A DNA stretch of 39,957 nucleotides. It comes from an uncultured Collinsella sp. (lineage in GTDB: Bacteria > Actinomycetota > Coriobacteriia > Coriobacteriales > Coriobacteriaceae). Shown in pieces: positions 17,071-25,038 of the stretch (position 1 is the first letter of the stretch; each line of letters opens with the position of its first letter). The stretch spans positions 1 through 39,957 of the forward strand of contig CAUGNQ010000014.1 in NCBI GenBank assembly GCA_959600835.1, read 5' to 3'. Made by a program: the position numbers and the translations under genes. The notes under the pieces are model-generated. The model made no database searches, was not told where the DNA came from, and worked only from the letters and a program-made list of their open reading frames with translations.

Positions 17071-18057
17071 TTACAGCGCGAAGTCGCCGCCGACGAGCGT
17101 GGAGACGGGCTCCTCGTGGTAAACGGCGGAGATGGCCTGAGCGAACTCCTCGGCGACCGAGATGGTCTTGATCTTGCCGCCGACCTCGACGGGAATGGCG
17201 TCGGTGACGACGCACTCGACGATGGGGGCGTCGTTCAGACGCTCGATGGCCGGACCGGAGAAGATGCCGTGGGTGGCGCAGACGTAGATGTCGCCGGCGC
17301 CCATAGCCTTGAGCTCCTTGACGTTGGCGCACAGGGTGCCAGCGGTGTCGATCATGTCGTCGTTGATGATGCAGGTCTTGCCCTTGATGTCACCGATGAT
17401 GCCCATGACCTCGGCGGCGTTGTGGCGCGGACGGCCCTTGTGGGCGATGGCCAGGTCGCAGCCGAGCATGTCGGACAGCTTCTTGGCGGCCTTGGCACGA
17501 CCCACGTCGGGGGAGACGACAACCAGGTTGTCGGTGTCGAAGTGCATGTCGTTGTAGTACTGGCCAAATAGCGGCAGTGCGGACAGGTGGTTAACCGGGA
17601 TATCGAAGAAGCCCTGGATCTGGCCCTGGTGCAGGTCGAGGGTGATGATGCGGTTGACGCCGGCACGCTCGAGCAGGTTGGCGACGAGGCGGGCGGTGAT
17701 GGGCTCGCGCGGGCCGGCCTTGCGGTCCTGGCGGGCATAGCCGTAGTGGGTGATAACGGCGGTGATGGAGCGGGCGGATGCGCGCTTGGCAGCGTCGGTG
17801 GCGATGAGCAGCTCCATGAGCATGTCGTTGACATTGCCGCCGGCCACGGACTGAATCAGGAAGACGTCGGCGCCGCGGACGGTCTCGTCGTAGCGGGCGT
17901 AAATCTCACCATTGGCGAACTGCTTTAGCGTAAGGCCCGAAAGCTCGACCCCAAGGTACTCAGCAATCTTCTGAGCGAGGGGACGGTTGGAGGAACCGGA
18001 ATACACGCGGATGGACTTGCGCATATTCTCCGACTTCTCGGGATCATTAATCGGCAT
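17071..18057 (-). CDS. prs: Ribose-phosphate pyrophosphokinase (328 aa)
   Basis: Makes PRPP from ribose 5-phosphate and ATP for nucleotide, His and Trp synthesis; a soluble cytoplasmic enzyme. Visible blocks are FANGEIYARYDETVRGADVF, the flexible-loop region YGYARQDRKAGPREPITARL, LDLHQGQIQGFFDIP, VVSPDVGRAKAAKKL, and the PRPP-binding loop DDMIDTAGTL. The last has Ala where most enzymes have Gly. The start at 18057 has AAGGAGAAGGG close upstream. It lies about 190 bases downstream of glmU with a terminator-like hairpin between them, so it probably also has its own promoter (TACAAT on the minus strand at 18104-18109). Length is close to the family norm. Confidence 0.96.
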   Translation of the reverse strand: MPINDPEKSENMRKSIRVYSGSSNRPLAQKIAEYLGVELSGLTLKQFANGEIYARYDETVRGADVFLIQSVAGGNVNDMLMELLIATDAAKRASARSITAVITHYGYARQDRKAGPREPITARLVANLLERAGVNRIITLDLHQGQIQGFFDIPVNHLSALPLFGQYYNDMHFDTDNLVVVSPDVGRAKAAKKLSDMLGCDLAIAHKGRPRHNAAEVMGIIGDIKGKTCIINDDMIDTAGTLCANVKELKAMGAGDIYVCATHGIFSGPAIERLNDAPIVECVVTDAIPVEVGGKIKTISVAEEFAQAISAVYHEEPVSTLVGGDFAL

Positions 18058-18200
18058 TACCCTTCTCCTTTATACATCGAATGCCATATAGATGCCTTGT
18101 TGCATTGTAACCGCGCGGCGGGGTTTATCGGGTCCTGATAACGTCTTTACCGCCAACGGACACGAACCGACCACTCATCCGGTTGCGCAGGTCACGATAG

Positions 18201-18234
18201 AAAAAGGAGCCGCCCCCATGGAACAGCTCCTTTT
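18201..18234 (-). terminator. Terminator of glmU
   Basis: On the minus strand, AAAAGGAGC and GCTCCTTTT form a 9-bp stem (18202-18210 with 18226-18234), and T residues continue into TTTTTC. It begins 16 bases beyond the glmU stop. Confidence 0.7.
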
Positions 18235-18249
18235 GTGCTTGGTAAAACG

Positions 18250-19662
18250 TTATACCTCGTCGTCCTCGTGCAGACGGCGGCGATAATCGGCGGCCCAGCC
18301 CTCAATATTTACCTGACGGGCGCGGCCCAGGCCGAGTGCGTCAGCCGGGACCGGATCGGTGATGACGGAGCCGGCGGCCACGAGCGCGCCGTCGCCGATC
18401 TGGGCGGGTGCGACCATCATGGTGTCGGAGCCAATGAAGGCGTCCTTGCCGATGACGGTCTTGTGCTTGTGGACGCCGTCGTAGTTGCAGGTGATGGAGC
18501 CCGCGCCCACGTTGACGCCGGAGCCCATGGTGGTGTCGCCGATGTAGGACAGGTGCGGCACCTTGGAGCCCTCGCCGATCGTGGACTTCTTGATCTCCAC
18601 GTGCGTGCCGGCCTTGGAGCCGTCGAGCATGTGGGTGCCCGGGCGCAGGTAGGCGCGCGGGCCGCAGTCGACGCCGTTCTCGATGACGGCCTCGATGGCG
18701 ATGGTCTCATCGATGGTGCAGCCGCTGCCGACGGTGGTGTCGGTGAGGCGGCTGTTGGGGCCGAGCTGGCACTCCTCGCCCACGGTGACGTGGCCGATCA
18801 GATGCGTCTGCGGCCACACGACGGTGTCGCGGCCGATGGTGGCATCAGGGCCGATCCAGGCCTGCGTGGGGTCGATGAAGGTAACGCCCTCGGCCATCCA
18901 GTGCTCGTTGATGCGGTCGCGCGCGATGGCGGTAAGCTGCGCGAGCTGGATACGGCTGTTGACGCCCAGACCGTCGCGGTAGTCGTCGCAGTGGAAGATG
19001 GAGACTGCCTGGCCGTGACCTTTGATGATCTCGAGCATGTCGGGCAGGTAGTACTCGGATTGCGCGTTGTCGTTGCCGATCTCGTTAATGTGGGCGGCGA
19101 GCTGCGCGCCGTCAAAGGCGTAGCAGCCGGCGTTGCACTCCAGCAGCGTGGCGGCCTGCTCGGGCGTGCAGTCCTTCTGCTCGATGATGCGCTCGATCTG
19201 ACCATCAGCGCCCAGCTTGATGCGGCCGTAGCCAAAAGGATCGGGCGGGGTCATGGTCATGACGGTGCAGGCGAGCTCGCCGGTGGCGACGGTTTGCGCG
19301 AACTTGGCGACGGTGTCGGAGGTGATGAGCGGCAGGTCGCCGTTGAGCACCACGACGGGGCCTTGCGTGATGCCACAGGCCTCGAGCGCGACCTTCACGG
19401 CGTGACCGGTGCCCAGACGCTCGGTCTGCTCGACGCACTCGACCTTGGTGGCGCTGTTGGCGTAGGCGCCGTCGATGAGGGTGCGCATCTCGTCGGCGTG
19501 GCTGCCGATGACAACCACGACGCGGCTGCAGCCGGCCTTGATGGTAGCGTCGACGATCCACTGAACCATGGGCTTGCCCAGGATCTTGTGCGAAACCTTG
19601 CAGTGGTTCGACTTCATGCGGGTGCCCTCGCCGGCGGCGAGGATAATTGCGGTTGCGTCCAT
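18250..19662 (-). CDS. glmU: Bifunctional GlmU: UDP-GlcNAc pyrophosphorylase / glucosamine-1-P acetyltransferase (470 aa)
   Basis: Carries out the last two steps to UDP-N-acetylglucosamine, the peptidoglycan precursor. The start is the ATG at 19662 with AGGAG six bases upstream; the frame is open for another 70 codons without supporting features. The N-terminal uridylyltransferase domain shows ILAAGEGTRMKSNHCKVSHK, with a Cys-Lys replacing the more common P-K, and VLNGDLPLI. The C-terminal left-handed beta-helix acetyltransferase domain runs from about residue 255, with IGPDATIGRDTVVWPQTHLI-type hexapeptides and NVGAGSITCNYDGVHKHKT. The length is typical. It forms the conserved glmU-prs(-pth) neighbourhood and is divergent from the ECF transporter operon. 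Confidence 0.96.
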   Translation of the reverse strand: MDATAIILAAGEGTRMKSNHCKVSHKILGKPMVQWIVDATIKAGCSRVVVVIGSHADEMRTLIDGAYANSATKVECVEQTERLGTGHAVKVALEACGITQGPVVVLNGDLPLITSDTVAKFAQTVATGELACTVMTMTPPDPFGYGRIKLGADGQIERIIEQKDCTPEQAATLLECNAGCYAFDGAQLAAHINEIGNDNAQSEYYLPDMLEIIKGHGQAVSIFHCDDYRDGLGVNSRIQLAQLTAIARDRINEHWMAEGVTFIDPTQAWIGPDATIGRDTVVWPQTHLIGHVTVGEECQLGPNSRLTDTTVGSGCTIDETIAIEAVIENGVDCGPRAYLRPGTHMLDGSKAGTHVEIKKSTIGEGSKVPHLSYIGDTTMGSGVNVGAGSITCNYDGVHKHKTVIGKDAFIGSDTMMVAPAQIGDGALVAAGSVITDPVPADALGLGRARQVNIEGWAADYRRRLHEDDEV

Positions 19663-19855
19663 GTGATCTCCTGTTACGTTATAGAGACGTGTGTTTGGAA
19701 ACGATACACGGCGCAATATGATACCGCAGGCATATGATGAGCGCGTAACGATTGATGCGCGGCAGCTGAGGCTTGGGCCGCTGGTGTGGTGTTTGCGCTG
19801 CTTGCGGGCGGTGCCGGCAGTGCTTCGGCGTCGGTGATTTGGCGGGAGGGCGGGG

Positions 19856-20749
19856 ATGCCTATGGACAACATACGAGAGGGTTCGGGCGCCGAGCCCGTG
19901 GGGGCATTTTCGATGTCGCATCCGGCAGTTCCGGCGCTCTACATGGTGCTGACGTTGGGGCTCACCATGTTCTCGATGCAACCGGTGTTGATCGCGCTGT
20001 CGCTTGCGGGTGGGTTGGCGTACGGGTTTGCGACGCGCGGTGCTGCGCGCACGTTGGGGGCGCTTCGCTGGCAGCTGCCAGTGATTTTGATCATCGCGGT
20101 GCTCAATCCGCTGTTTAGCGCCTCGGGCTCGACGGAGCTGTTTCGTATTGGCATGCGCGCGGTGTATCTGGAGAGCATGGTTTACGGCCTGTGCATGGGC
20201 GGGCTGTTTGTGGCGAGCGTGCTGTGGTTTGAGGCGGCGGCGTCGATGCTCGAATACGACAAGGTGCTCGCACTGTTGGGCAACGCCGCGCCGGTGCTCG
20301 CGCTCATGATCTCGATGTGTATGCGGCTTATCCCGCAGTTTTTGCGCCGCGGCCGTACGGTGCTGGCGGTGCAGGACGCGATCGATGTGCCGGGGCGTGC
20401 GCCCGCCGATCCCGTGCGATCGCGCCTGCGGGCGTCGAGCGTGCTGATGGGCTGGGGCATGGAAGATTCGCTTGAGCGCGCGGATGCCATGCGCTCGCGC
20501 GGGTGGGGTGCTGCGTCGCGCCGTACGACGTACGCGCGGTATCGACTGGGACGCAGCGACGTTGCCGCGCTGGTCGAGCTCGCGCTGTTTGGTGCCGCCG
20601 CGGTGGCAGTGGCATGGACCGCGACAACGCAGTATTCGTTTTACCCGCAGCTTTCGGTGCCCGCGCCGTGGCTGGGCTATGTTGTATACGCGGCCTGGAT
20701 GGCGCTGCCCTGTGTGCTGCACGCGATTGACGAGAAGAGGTTTGGCTGA
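19856..20749 (+). CDS. ecfT: ECF transporter transmembrane (T) component, CbiQ/EcfT family (297 aa)
   Basis: Membrane scaffold of an energy-coupling-factor vitamin or metal importer. It couples ATP hydrolysis by the next gene product to the substrate-binding S component. Several hydrophobic segments occupy residues 25-130 and 235-285. The cytoplasmic coupling region holds the family signature RADAMRSRGWG (about 205-215), the Ala-Arg-Gly type motif that contacts the ATPases. The ATG at 19856 is favoured over an ATG six bases later because GGGAGG lies six bases upstream. The stop codon overlaps the start of the ATPase gene (ATGA), so translation is coupled. Confidence 0.88.
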   Translation: MPMDNIREGSGAEPVGAFSMSHPAVPALYMVLTLGLTMFSMQPVLIALSLAGGLAYGFATRGAARTLGALRWQLPVILIIAVLNPLFSASGSTELFRIGMRAVYLESMVYGLCMGGLFVASVLWFEAAASMLEYDKVLALLGNAAPVLALMISMCMRLIPQFLRRGRTVLAVQDAIDVPGRAPADPVRSRLRASSVLMGWGMEDSLERADAMRSRGWGAASRRTTYARYRLGRSDVAALVELALFGAAAVAVAWTATTQYSFYPQLSVPAPWLGYVVYAAWMALPCVLHAIDEKRFG

Positions 20750-22392
20750 TGACCCGGTTGGACGGAAGCATGATGGCGGGCATGGTGTGCGGCTCGGATA
20801 CGCCGGCGATTGAAGCGCGGGGTCTGCGCTTTGCCTACCCCGGGGCCGAGGCGCCGGTGCTCGACGGGCTCGACTGGTCTGTTCCCCAAGGGGCGTTTGC
20901 ACTGCTGGTAGGTGGTACGGGGTCGGGTAAGTCAACGTTGCTCTCGCTGCTCAAACCCGAGATTTCGCCGACGGGCGAATGCGCTGGCGAGCTGCGCGTG
21001 CTGGGCGAGAGCGTTGCCGACATGGATGTTCGGGCGTCCGCGGAGCGCGTGGGCTATGTGTTTCAGGACCCCGAGAACCAGATCGTGTGCGAAACCGTGT
21101 GGCACGAGATGGCGTTTGGTCTGGAAAACTTAGGCATGTCGCGCGACGAGATGCGCCGTCGCGTGGCCGAGACCAGCTATTTCTTTGGGTTGGAGGATTG
21201 GCTCCACCGCGATACCGATACGCTTTCGGGTGGACGCAAACAGCTGCTGTCGCTGGCGGCTGTGCTGGCGTTGCGCCCACGCGTGCTGCTGCTCGACGAG
21301 CCCACGTCCCAACTGGATCCCGTTGCCGAGAAGAGTTTTCTGCATGCGCTGTTCCGCGTGAATCGCGAGCTGGGCTGCACGGTTGTCGTGGCAACGCATC
21401 AGCCACGTCCGATGCTCGAATACGCGACGTGCGCGTATCGGATTGAAGACGGACGCGTGTGCGAGGTGGCCGACATTGCCTCCCTGGGGCATCGTGAAGA
21501 GCTGTTTTCTGGCGAGGCGTCAGGGTGGGGTGCCTCGCGGCGTGCAAAAAACGGAGTTTTCAGCAGCGCCAGTGGCCAGCTGGGCTCTTTGGACCCGCGC
21601 GCGGGCGCTCCGGGTGCAGAAAAATGGCTGAAATCGGACAAATCGGGTGAATTTGAGGCGCAAATACTGCCGCAGGGTGACTCGGGGGCACCATCGCGCG
21701 CCGGTGGATGCCGAATTCTCCCAAAAATGCACGCTGGGTCGGCTACCACCCTGGCAGGGAGCTGGTTTCGCTACGATCGGGCGTCCGGCTGGGTGCTGCG
21801 CGGACTCGATGCGTCGTTTTCGGCAGGCGCGGTGCATGCGGTTGTGGGCGGTAACGGCTGTGGTAAGTCGACAATGCTTTCGGTGCTGGCCAAGACGGTC
21901 AAGTTGCAGCGTGGGCATATGGAGCGCGGGGCTGCCTCGACGGCACTGCTGCCTCAGAATCCCAAGGCGTTGCTGGTTGCCGAGACAGTGCGCGATGAGC
22001 TGATGGAATGGGCTTCGACCTGCGGGTATGACGAGGGCGCGGCCCAGGAGCGCGCGGCGCAGCTGGGATTGGACGGCCTGGATGGGCGCCACCCGTACGA
22101 TCTTTCGGGCGGGCAGCGTCAACTGCTTGCGTTGGCAAAACTGCTTCTGATTGGCCCCGAGCTGCTGTTGCTCGATGAGCCCACCAAGGGTCTAGACCTG
22201 GTCAGCCGCCGCATCATCGCCCGCACCCTGCGTGACCATGCGAAGGCTGGCGGCACCGTCATCATGGCCACACACGATCTGGATTTTGCCGAGCAGGTTG
22301 CCGATGACATTGCCATGATGTTCGACGGTGAGATTGCCTGCATGGAGCCGCCGGCCGACTTCTTTGCCGACAATGTGTTTTATAGGGCGTGA
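20749..22392 (+). CDS. ECF transporter ATPase with two fused nucleotide-binding domains (547 aa)
   Basis: Energises the ECF importer. The first ABC domain has Walker A GGTGSGKST (55-63), signature LSGGRKQ (about 158) and Walker B VLLLDEPTS. The second has GGNGCGKST (about 367-375), LSGGQRQ (about 453) and LLLLDEPTKGLD. Most ECF systems use two separate ATPases (EcfA and EcfA'); here they are fused. The join (about residues 244-338) is unusually long. It holds a 195-nt segment (21540-21734) with imperfect inverted ends, whose translation (Ser/Gly/Lys-rich) looks unlike ATPase sequence. The stop is followed four bases later by the S-component start. Both domains look catalytically intact. Confidence 0.9.
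   Translation: MTRLDGSMMAGMVCGSDTPAIEARGLRFAYPGAEAPVLDGLDWSVPQGAFALLVGGTGSGKSTLLSLLKPEISPTGECAGELRVLGESVADMDVRASAERVGYVFQDPENQIVCETVWHEMAFGLENLGMSRDEMRRRVAETSYFFGLEDWLHRDTDTLSGGRKQLLSLAAVLALRPRVLLLDEPTSQLDPVAEKSFLHALFRVNRELGCTVVVATHQPRPMLEYATCAYRIEDGRVCEVADIASLGHREELFSGEASGWGASRRAKNGVFSSASGQLGSLDPRAGAPGAEKWLKSDKSGEFEAQILPQGDSGAPSRAGGCRILPKMHAGSATTLAGSWFRYDRASGWVLRGLDASFSAGAVHAVVGGNGCGKSTMLSVLAKTVKLQRGHMERGAASTALLPQNPKALLVAETVRDELMEWASTCGYDEGAAQERAAQLGLDGLDGRHPYDLSGGQRQLLALAKLLLIGPELLLLDEPTKGLDLVSRRIIARTLRDHAKAGGTVIMATHDLDFAEQVADDIAMMFDGEIACMEPPADFFADNVFYRA
21540..21734. repeat. Putative in-frame repeat element inside the ATPase linker
   Basis: The segment starts GCGTGCAAAAAACGGAG and ends with a sequence whose complement is GCGTGCATTTTTGGGAG. 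The first 7 bases of the ends match perfectly, and 16 of 25 overall. Its length of 195 nt is exactly 65 codons. Base usage (A-runs) differs from the flanking ATPase code. It looks like a small palindromic-ended insertion that kept the reading frame. Confidence 0.4.
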
Positions 22393-22396
22393 TGGG

Positions 22397-23110
22397 ATGA
22401 CGGATTATCGCGTCGCGCGCCTACTCGCAAAACTGGAGATCCCGCTGCTGCTGGCGGTGCCAGCCGTGATGGCTGCGGCGTTGCTGGCGGGCGTTGAGCA
22501 GGCGGCACTTGCCATGCTTGTCGTGGTGGCGCTGGTGCTTGCGTTGTTCTTTGCGGGCTACGAGGCATCGCGACCGGGCCTGCGCCAGATTATGCCCACG
22601 CTGGTTCTGGCGGCGTTGGCCGCGGCGGGGCGCATCTTGTTTGGCCCCATTCCCGACTTTAAACCCGTGAGCGCCATCGCCATTATCGCCGGGGCGACGC
22701 TCGGTCGTCGTAACGGCTTTATGGTCGGTGCGCTGGCGGCGCTGACCAGCAACTTCTTTTTTGGGCAGGGCATGTGGACGCCATGGCAGATGTATGCCTG
22801 GGGTCTGGTTGGCTATGTTGGCGGTGAGTTGGCGCATGCGGGCGCGTTCGACCGTGCGGATGGAACCGTGCGCATGCCGTCGCTGATGGCGTACGGCTTT
22901 GCATCGGGCCTGCTCTACGGCGTGGTGATCAACGCCTACGACATCATCGGTTTTGTGCAGCCGCTCACGTGGGCGGGCGCCGTGGCGCGTTTTGCCACGG
23001 CGGTGCCGTTCGATATCACGCACGGCCTTGCGACCTGCGTGTTCTTGGCTGCCCTGTATAAGCCCTGGTGTCGACGGATCAACCGAGTCGTCGTGAAATA
23101 CGGGCTGTAG
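22397..23110 (+). CDS. ECF transporter substrate-specific (S) component (237 aa)
   Basis: Integral membrane substrate-binding protein of the importer. The ATG at 22397 lies four bases after the ATPase stop; a longer frame reading overlaps the ATPase and is rejected. It has about six hydrophobic segments. The block GRRNGFMVGALAALTSNFFF followed by GQGMWTPWQMYAWGL is characteristic of one S-component group whose members have been linked to cobalamin or other vitamins. I cannot assign the substrate from sequence alone. The order T-ATPase-S in one operon means this is a dedicated (group I) system rather than one sharing a general module. Confidence 0.8.
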   Translation: MTDYRVARLLAKLEIPLLLAVPAVMAAALLAGVEQAALAMLVVVALVLALFFAGYEASRPGLRQIMPTLVLAALAAAGRILFGPIPDFKPVSAIAIIAGATLGRRNGFMVGALAALTSNFFFGQGMWTPWQMYAWGLVGYVGGELAHAGAFDRADGTVRMPSLMAYGFASGLLYGVVINAYDIIGFVQPLTWAGAVARFATAVPFDITHGLATCVFLAALYKPWCRRINRVVVKYGL

Positions 23111-23131
23111 GGCATTTCGCGTTCCCTCACG

Positions 23132-23200
23132 AACTTGCGGTGGAATAGTTCTCGTTTTTGGCTGTTTGGGGCCGAAGCAGGAACTATTCCACCGCAACTT
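23132..23200. repeat. Large inverted repeat D (GGTGGAATAGTTC arms)
   Basis: Arms of 20 nt match at 19 positions (AACTTGCGGTGGAATAGTTC and its complement) around a 29-nt centre. There is no T-tract on either side, so it is not a classic terminator, although it separates the convergent ECF operon and exonuclease gene. It contains GGAATAG, also found in palindrome E at 27570 and three times at 39917-39945. Confidence 0.65.
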
Positions 23201-23257
23201 ATAGGGGGACGAGGTCAGATGATCCCTTTTCCTCCGTCCCCAGGGGGTCAGTTGGGG

Positions 23258-24076
23258 CTAGAACTCTAGGGTGAGGGTGACGGGACAGTGGTCGCTGCCA
23301 AAGATGTCGCCACGGATACCGGTGTCGCGAACGTTGGCGGCGATTGAATCACTTACCAGGAAGTAATCGATGCGCCAGCCTGCGTTGTTCTTGCGGGCAT
23401 TAAAGCGGTAACTCCACCAGCTGTAGACGCCCTCGACGTCGGGGTTTGCCGTGCGCCAGGTATCGGTAAAGCCGGCGTCGAGTAGCTCGGTAAACTTGCC
23501 GCGCTCCTCGTCCGAAAAGCCGGCGTTGCCGCGGTTGGACTTGGGGTTCTTAAGGTCGATCTCCTCGTGCGCCACGTTAAAGTCGCCGCAGGTCACGACG
23601 GGTTTGCCGGTCTCGCGCTCGAGCGCGCTCAAAAAGTCGCGATAGGCATCGTCCCAAGCCATGCGTACATCGATGCGCGCGAGCTCATTTTGGGCGTTAG
23701 GCGTGTAGACATCCACAAACCAGAACTTGTCGAACTCCAGCGCGCAGACGCGGCCCTCGGTTGCGGCTTGGGCGACGAGCTCGCCCGCCTCGCCCTCGCC
23801 GGCGTAGGGCAGCAGTGCGTCGGCGTGCAGCACGCGCAGCGGTTCCTGGCGGCTAAAGACCGCGGTGCCCGAGTAGCCCTTGCGCTCGGCGTAGCTCCAG
23901 GTTTGGTGATAGCCGGGCAGGTCGATATCGACCTGGCCCTCCTGCAGCTTGGTCTCTTGCAGCGCCAAGATATCGACGTCGAGTTCTTGCGCGATCTGGA
24001 TAAAGCTCGGGTCCTTTTTGAGCACGGCGCGCAGGCCGTTGACGTTCCACGAGGCGAAAGTGTAAGTCTGAGGCAT
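23258..24076 (-). CDS. xth: Exodeoxyribonuclease III, AP endonuclease family (272 aa)
   Basis: DNA-repair enzyme that cuts at abasic sites and removes 3' blocking groups. Metal and catalytic blocks are SWNVNGLRA (start), LQETKLQEGQ, YSGTAVFSR, VDVYTPNAQN, CGDFNVAHEEIDLKNPK, WRIDYFLVS and GSDHCPVTL (end), i.e. the full exonuclease III/APE1 set. The start at 24076 has GAAAGGAC upstream. The length of 272 aa is normal. It is divergently transcribed from the sirtuin gene across a GC-rich 114-base gap. Confidence 0.95.
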   Translation of the reverse strand: MPQTYTFASWNVNGLRAVLKKDPSFIQIAQELDVDILALQETKLQEGQVDIDLPGYHQTWSYAERKGYSGTAVFSRQEPLRVLHADALLPYAGEGEAGELVAQAATEGRVCALEFDKFWFVDVYTPNAQNELARIDVRMAWDDAYRDFLSALERETGKPVVTCGDFNVAHEEIDLKNPKSNRGNAGFSDEERGKFTELLDAGFTDTWRTANPDVEGVYSWWSYRFNARKNNAGWRIDYFLVSDSIAANVRDTGIRGDIFGSDHCPVTLTLEF

Positions 24077-24190
24077 GGTGTCCTTTCGACGGGGTTGGCA
24101 GGCTTAAGATTAGCGCAACAGGGGCGGGGCGGGCCCCGCGGACGACGGCGCAATCGCGGCCGCCCCGACCAACATGGACGGAGGACAAAC

Positions 24191-24943
24191 ATGACGCAAG
24201 CGATAACAGATCCCAAGCAGGCCTCCGCCGCGCTGGCGGAGCTGTTCAATACCCACGAGCACGTGGTGTTCTTTGGCGGCGCTGGTGTTTCCACGGCGAG
24301 CGGCATCCCCGATTTTCGCAGCGTGGACGGCCTGTATCACCAGCAGTTTGCCTATCCGCCCGAGACCATGCTCTCGCATAGCTTTTACGAGACGCATCCG
24401 GCGGAGTTCTTCGACTTCTACCGCACCAAGATGATCGCGCTTAACGCTAATCCCAACCGCTGTCACACCAAGCTCGCCGAGCTGGAGCGAGCCGGCGAGC
24501 TCGACGCCGTGGTGACGCAAAACATCGACGGCCTGCATCAGATGGCGGGCTCGCAGCGCGTGTTCGAGCTGCACGGATCGGTCCATCGCAACATTTGCCA
24601 GTCGTGCGGCGCGGTCTATAGCGCCGAGTGGATTTGCTCGCGCGAGCACGAGGACGCCGCGGGCGTGCCCGTGTGTCCTGCGTGCGGCGGGCGCATTAAG
24701 CCCGATGTGGTGCTCTACGAGGAGCCGCTCGACGAGCGCGTGCTGACCGGCGCCGTTGCCGCCATCGCCGCGGCCGATGCCCTCATCGTGGGCGGGACCT
24801 CGCTCGTGGTGTATCCGGCGGCAGGCCTTACGCGTTACTTTACTGGCGATACGCTGGCCATTTGCAATTTGGCGCCTACCGATCAGGATGCAAATGCCGA
24901 CCTGCTGATTTCTTGCGACATCGCGGCCGCGTTTGCGTTCTAG
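24191..24943 (+). CDS. cobB: NAD-dependent protein deacylase, sirtuin family (250 aa)
   Basis: Removes acyl groups from protein lysines using NAD+; cytoplasmic. The ATG at 24191 has GGAGG upstream; the frame is open for 208 codons further 5' but that region is the exonuclease antisense. NAD-binding block FGGAGVSTASGIPDFRS (about 33-49), TQNIDGLH (about 116), the catalytic His in ELHGSVHRN (about 134), zinc ligands CQSC and CPAC (about 140 and 168), and GGTSLVVYPAAGL near the C terminus are all present. So the enzyme should be active. Acyl preference cannot be told from what I see. Confidence 0.94.
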   Translation: MTQAITDPKQASAALAELFNTHEHVVFFGGAGVSTASGIPDFRSVDGLYHQQFAYPPETMLSHSFYETHPAEFFDFYRTKMIALNANPNRCHTKLAELERAGELDAVVTQNIDGLHQMAGSQRVFELHGSVHRNICQSCGAVYSAEWICSREHEDAAGVPVCPACGGRIKPDVVLYEEPLDERVLTGAVAAIAAADALIVGGTSLVVYPAAGLTRYFTGDTLAICNLAPTDQDANADLLISCDIAAAFAF

Positions 24944-24957
24944 CCCGTGTGCGCGGA

Positions 24958-25016
24958 TACAATAGAAAGACTGAGTGCAAAGCGACCCCGCCGCCAGCTC
25001 CCCAAGCTCGGCGGCG
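24958..25016 (+). promoter_or_regulatory. Possible folP-folK promoter box and leader hairpin
   Basis: TACAAT at 24958-24963 could be a -10 box. It is followed by a hairpin with CGCCGCC/GGCGGCG arms (24989-24995 with 25010-25016) and an inner GCT/AGC pairing. TTTT occurs seven bases later. The hairpin may end the sirtuin transcript or shape the folP leader. A good -35 is not visible. Confidence 0.3.
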
Positions 25017-25038
25017 TGGGCATTTTAGGAGGATGTTC

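Noticed and set aside
18092..18286. Small plus-strand gene between prs and glmU
   Set aside because: It covers the glmU terminator and the 3' end of glmU in antisense, with no ribosome-binding site or motif.
19662..19856. Cobalamin riboswitch before the ECF operon
   Set aside because: The gap is under 200 bases and shows no recognisable B12-box or other riboswitch core.
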